This document shows positions 5,536 to 7,084 of a stretch of DNA of 7,084 bases, piece after piece (the stretch's first letter is position 1; each line of letters starts with the position of its first letter). Source of the DNA: Caulobacteraceae bacterium (GTDB lineage: Bacteria > Pseudomonadota > Alphaproteobacteria > Caulobacterales > Caulobacteraceae). Below the pieces are notes generated by a model. It saw only the letters and a list, made by a program, of their open reading frames with translations, was not told where the DNA came from and did not search any database. The translations under genes were made by a program, and so were the position numbers. The stretch is from positions 1-7,084 of the forward strand of contig SDZP01000177.1 of assembly GCA_004144935.1 (NCBI GenBank), read 5' to 3'.

Positions 5536-6368
5536 TACTCGGCCGCCAGCAGCAACTCCGCCTCGTCCACTTCCTGCGTCACCACGCTGAATTCCGTCAG
5601 CCAGGTCGTGCCGAAGGTCGTGCTGATGGCGACATCGGCGGCGTCGCGGCCGCGGGCCATCAGGATGCGGCCGATGCGGCGCTGGTTGTGGCGGGCGTCG
5701 AAGGTATGCCAGGCGCCGCCGAGGTAGACCTCGAACCAGGCGTGGAAATCCATCGGCGTGGGCAGCGGCGGGACCCCGATGTCGCCGAGGTAGCCGGTGC
5801 AGTAGCGGGCCGGGATATTCATGCACCGGCAGAGAGTGACGGCGAGGTGGGCGTAGTCGCGGCACACCCCGGTCTCTTCGTCGTGCCCCTGACGGGCGGT
5901 GCGGGTGGGCCGGGCGCGCTTGTAGTCGTAGGCCAAGCGCCGGTGCGTCCAGTCGACGATGGCCTCGACCCGCTGCCAGCCGGGCTCCGTGCCGCCGAAC
6001 AGCGACCAGGCCAGATCCGACATCTCGTCGGTCTCGCAGTAGCGGCTGGCGAGCAGGAACTGCAGGGCCTCGCCGGGCAAGTCCTCGATCGCCATCTGGC
6101 GCGCGTCCGGCGCGGCCGGTTCTGGCAGGCCTCTGTCCTCGATGAGGAATTGCGAGGAGAAGGTCACCGGCCCGGGCGGCGCCAGGACCCGCGACATCAG
6201 GTTGCCGAAGCTGTCGACAAAGGTCTCGACCGGGCAGTCGATACTGGGGGTGAAGACGTCGGGGGTGATCAGGTCGCCGCGACGGTCCGGATGGACGCTG
6301 AGCAGGAAGTTGATCGGCGTCGGGGCGACGCTGTCGAAGGTGATGCGGTAACCCGCGCGGATTTTCAT
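5535..6368 (-). CDS. Transglutaminase-like cysteine protease family protein
   Basis: From ATG 6368-6366 this is a complete 277-aa protein of the bacterial transglutaminase-like family, in which a papain-like fold uses a Cys-His-Asp triad. Upstream codons reach a TTG at 6416, but the extra 16 residues are low-complexity and MKIRAGYRITFDS is a natural N terminus. No strong Shine-Dalgarno precedes the ATG. Residues 1-100 or so form the N-terminal beta region. The core carries ETGVCRDYAHL with Cys169, MDFHAWFEVYLGGAWHTFD with His209 and Asp224, and the conserved NIPARYCTGYLGD (184-196) between them. There is no signal peptide, so it is probably cytoplasmic. Such proteins commonly sit with alpha-E and circularly permuted ATP-grasp genes, a module of unsettled peptide-related function. 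It lies 147 nt downstream of a second, divergent paralogue on the same strand. Confidence 0.92.
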   Translation of the reverse strand: MKIRAGYRITFDSVAPTPINFLLSVHPDRRGDLITPDVFTPSIDCPVETFVDSFGNLMSRVLAPPGPVTFSSQFLIEDRGLPEPAAPDARQMAIEDLPGEALQFLLASRYCETDEMSDLAWSLFGGTEPGWQRVEAIVDWTHRRLAYDYKRARPTRTARQGHDEETGVCRDYAHLAVTLCRCMNIPARYCTGYLGDIGVPPLPTPMDFHAWFEVYLGGAWHTFDARHNQRRIGRILMARGRDAADVAISTTFGTTWLTEFSVVTQEVDEAELLLAAE

Positions 6369-6515
6369 GGGTAGGCTCGGGCTGATGGGTCTTGGCTGCC
6401 GCCGTTCCGGCCACAACCAGCAACCCGCGCTCTGGTTCCGCAGCTTCCGCGGCGCCGCCGCCCGCGACCCGTTTTGCCGCCGGTATGGGCGCCCGGCGCG
6501 CGGGCCTGCCCGGTT

Positions 6516-7084
6516 TCAGGCGCTGGCGGGCTGGGCCGCCCGGCCGCTGGCGCGCGGGACCTTCTCGTCCATGGGGACGACATCGACGCCGACCTTGATG
6601 GTCTGTTCGCCCGAGCCCAGCACGACGCCGCCGATCGGGGCGACGTCGGAATAGTCACGGCCCTTGGCGAGGACGATATGCTCCTCGGCCACCACCAGGG
6701 CGTTGGTCGGGTCGAAGCCGATCCAGCCGACCTGCGGCCCGCACCACAGGTCGGTCCAGGCGTGGGTGGCGTCGGCGCCTTCCAGGCGCGGTCGGCCCGG
6801 CGCGGGATAGGTGCGCAGGTAGCCGCTGACATATGCGGCCGGCAGGCCCAGCCCGCGAAGGCCGGCGATCATGACCTGGGCGAAGTCCTGGCAGACCCCG
6901 TGCCGGGCCTCGAAGGCCTCGATGGCCAGGGTCCGCACATCAGTCGAACCGGAATCGTACTTGAAGTCCGCCTTAATGCGGCTGGCCAGGTCGAAGGCCG
7001 CCTCGATCACCGGACGGCCCGGCGTGAAGCTGACGGCCGCATAGGCGGTCATCGACGGGTGGGTGGCCGTCATCGCCGTAGGAT
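6516..7084 (-). CDS. Second transglutaminase-like protein, 5' end outside window
   Basis: The minus-strand frame is open to the window edge and stops with TGA at 6518-6516. An ATG at 7073-7071 exists, but family members carry about 100 further N-terminal residues, so the true start probably lies to the right of the window. Counting from that ATG, GVCQDFAQVMIAGLRGLGLP contains catalytic Cys61, LEGADATHAW contains His104, and GWIGFDPTN contains Asp121. AKGRDYSDVAPIGGV (136-150) and the TIKVGVDVVP strand are typical C-terminal features. The usual DFAH after the cysteine is DFAQ here (Gln66). A short Ala/Pro-rich tail follows. This paralogue is much closer to the common family consensus than its neighbour. 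The two are likely co-transcribed, although the 147-nt gap is long and holds GC-rich inverted repeats but no T-tract terminator. Confidence 0.9.
   Translation of the reverse strand, partial: PTAMTATHPSMTAYAAVSFTPGRPVIEAAFDLASRIKADFKYDSGSTDVRTLAIEAFEARHGVCQDFAQVMIAGLRGLGLPAAYVSGYLRTYPAPGRPRLEGADATHAWTDLWCGPQVGWIGFDPTNALVVAEEHIVLAKGRDYSDVAPIGGVVLGSGEQTIKVGVDVVPMDEKVPRASGRAAQPASA

Noticed and set aside
5401..6423. A 340-codon minus-strand frame overlapping the first transglutaminase
   Set aside because: It is a different frame of the same strand with Arg/Pro/Ala-rich translation; the overlapping frame carries the complete transglutaminase triad.
6369..6515. GC-rich inverted repeats between the two transglutaminase genes as a terminator or small gene
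   Set aside because: There is no T-tract, no promoter-like element and no plausible small open frame with a ribosome binding site; chance pairing is expected at this GC content.
1..7084. CRISPR arrays, tRNA or rRNA genes, insertion sequences
   Set aside because: No regularly spaced repeats, cloverleaf-like segments, transposase motifs or terminal inverted repeats were seen.

Overview
The window is GC-rich DNA with dense genes, short intergenic gaps and strong third-position GC bias, which explains the many long antisense shadow frames. The gene types point to an alphaproteobacterium of the Caulobacter/Phenylobacterium or sphingomonad kind: a large TonB-dependent receptor beside an SDR oxidoreductase, a GPH-type transporter and an AttH-like DUF protein, plus tandem bacterial transglutaminases. 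Family-level placement is inference; no rRNA, tRNA or other phylogenetic marker is present.

Layout, left to right. (1) Positions 1-515, minus: the N-terminal 171 codons of a protein that runs off the left edge, probably of the AttH/CrtC-like DUF7065/DUF7064 group. (2) 536-567: a strong hairpin in the 59-nt gap, best formed in minus-strand RNA. (3) 575-3085, minus: a complete 836-aa TonB-dependent outer-membrane receptor. (4) 3086-3228: its leader and promoter region. (5) 3229-3927, minus: an SDR-family dehydrogenase with a scrambled core. (6) 3928-4047: an AT-rich divergent promoter region. (7) 4048-5508, plus: a GPH/MelB-like sugar-cation-type MFS symporter. (8) 5535-6368, minus, convergent with the transporter: a complete transglutaminase-like protease. 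(9) 6516-7084, minus: a second transglutaminase paralogue cut by the right edge.

Genes 1, 3, 5 and 7 look like one accessory uptake-and-conversion locus: the outer-membrane receptor imports a substrate into the periplasm, the MFS symporter carries it across the inner membrane, and the SDR and the DUF protein would act on it. The substrate cannot be read from the sequence. A near-identical 12-bp AT-rich motif lies upstream of both the SDR and the receptor and may mark shared control. The two transglutaminases belong to a separate module that continues to the right.

The most striking observation is inside the SDR gene. The textbook SDR motif GLDVLVNNAGVG is encoded on the plus strand (3742-3777), opposite to the rest of the gene. 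The minus-strand frame stays open through the inverted segment, but the protein lacks about 36 residues, including the DVT region and NNAG strand. Residues before the lesion are in canonical SDR register (Asp37) and those after it are shifted by a constant 36 (Ser103, Tyr116, Lys120). Short imperfect inverted repeats bracket the segment. This is either a real micro-inversion with deletion that inactivated or remodelled the enzyme, or an assembly chimera.
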